41,176 bases of DNA from Pseudobutyrivibrio xylanivorans DSM 14809. GTDB taxonomy: Bacteria > Bacillota > Clostridia > Lachnospirales > Lachnospiraceae. Below are positions 40,930 to 41,176 of the stretch, piece after piece (within the stretch, counting starts at the first letter, position 1; every line of letters begins with the position of its first letter). The DNA lies in assembly GCF_900141825.1 (NCBI RefSeq), contig NZ_FQYQ01000024.1, positions 1-41,176 of the forward strand. Direction: 5' to 3'. The notes beneath the pieces were generated by a model. It ran no database searches and was not told the origin of the DNA. It saw nothing but the letters and a program-made list of their open reading frames with translations. The translations under genes and the position numbers were made by a program.

Positions 40930-41176
<247 letters not shown>

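Overview
This 41 kb window is a low-GC chromosomal segment of an anaerobic Firmicute, most likely a Lachnospiraceae member close to Butyrivibrio/Pseudobutyrivibrio. That placement is inferred from the AT-rich codon use, the strong AGGAGG ribosome binding sites, the RocB, CsoR and glmS-ribozyme gene types and the 16S 5' fragment; I could not run a database search. The window lies between two rRNA operons in the same orientation. The left edge holds the 5' end of a 16S gene and its promoter (minus strand). The right edge holds the 3' end of a 23S gene followed by eight tRNA genes (minus strand), with no 5S gene between. Almost every gene is on the minus strand; the exception is an alanine/sodium symporter at 31-32.5 kb.

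Layout, left to right. 0.6-3.9 kb: histidine kinase and OmpR-type regulator with their own promoter. 4.0-11.9 kb: a polar amino-acid ABC transporter followed by a RocB-like M20 hydrolase, a DDAH/arginine-deiminase-type hydrolase, a HisC-type aminotransferase, a D-2-hydroxyacid dehydrogenase and an AEC carrier. 12.0-14.5 kb: a PEP/pyruvate-binding (PPDK N-domain) protein with a KaiC-like N-terminus that lacks a P-loop. 14.7-16.8 kb: glmS behind a glmS ribozyme and a clear promoter. 16.8-23.9 kb: a branched-chain-type (Liv) ABC transporter operon that ends in a glutamine-amidotransferase-like hydrolase, a RelA/SpoT-type alarmone synthetase and an ArAE/FUSC membrane protein. 24.0-28.7 kb: circularly permuted ATP-grasp, alpha-E, transglutaminase-like protein and two AstE/AspA-like proteins. 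28.8-30.8 kb: glutamine-dependent NAD synthetase. 31-32.5 kb: alanine symporter. 32.6-36.7 kb: Nudix, GNAT, copper ATPase with a fused CopZ domain, and CsoR with two operators. 36.8-39.9 kb: HAD hydrolase, MerR-methyltransferase fusion, an unknown membrane-anchored protein and acylphosphatase. 40.0-40.9 kb: tRNA cluster.

The strongest unexplained signal is a repeated RNA leader element. At six places (9.5, 11.8, 14.6, 23.9, 28.8 and 30.8 kb) the minus strand carries a small hairpin with a hexanucleotide loop AAAGGC, AAAGAC or AAAGGG. In each, the loop is also the start of the 5' arm of a strong intrinsic terminator, so the two folds exclude each other. Four of the six sit just downstream of a clear promoter and upstream of the gene's ribosome binding site; a fifth has a weaker promoter. 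The loop has A at position 1 and G at position 4, as in ANTAR-protein RNA targets, but I see only one hairpin where the known ANTAR motif has two. All six precede transport, amino-acid breakdown, amide-transfer or related genes, so I infer a nitrogen regulon controlled by antitermination. No ANTAR protein is encoded in the window.

If this is right, much of the window would be a nitrogen-acquisition block: two amino-acid importers, a pathway that could strip nitrogen from an amino acid and export the carbon skeleton, a predicted peptide-ligating/hydrolysing operon, and glutamine-using NAD synthetase, with an alarmone synthetase in one transporter operon.
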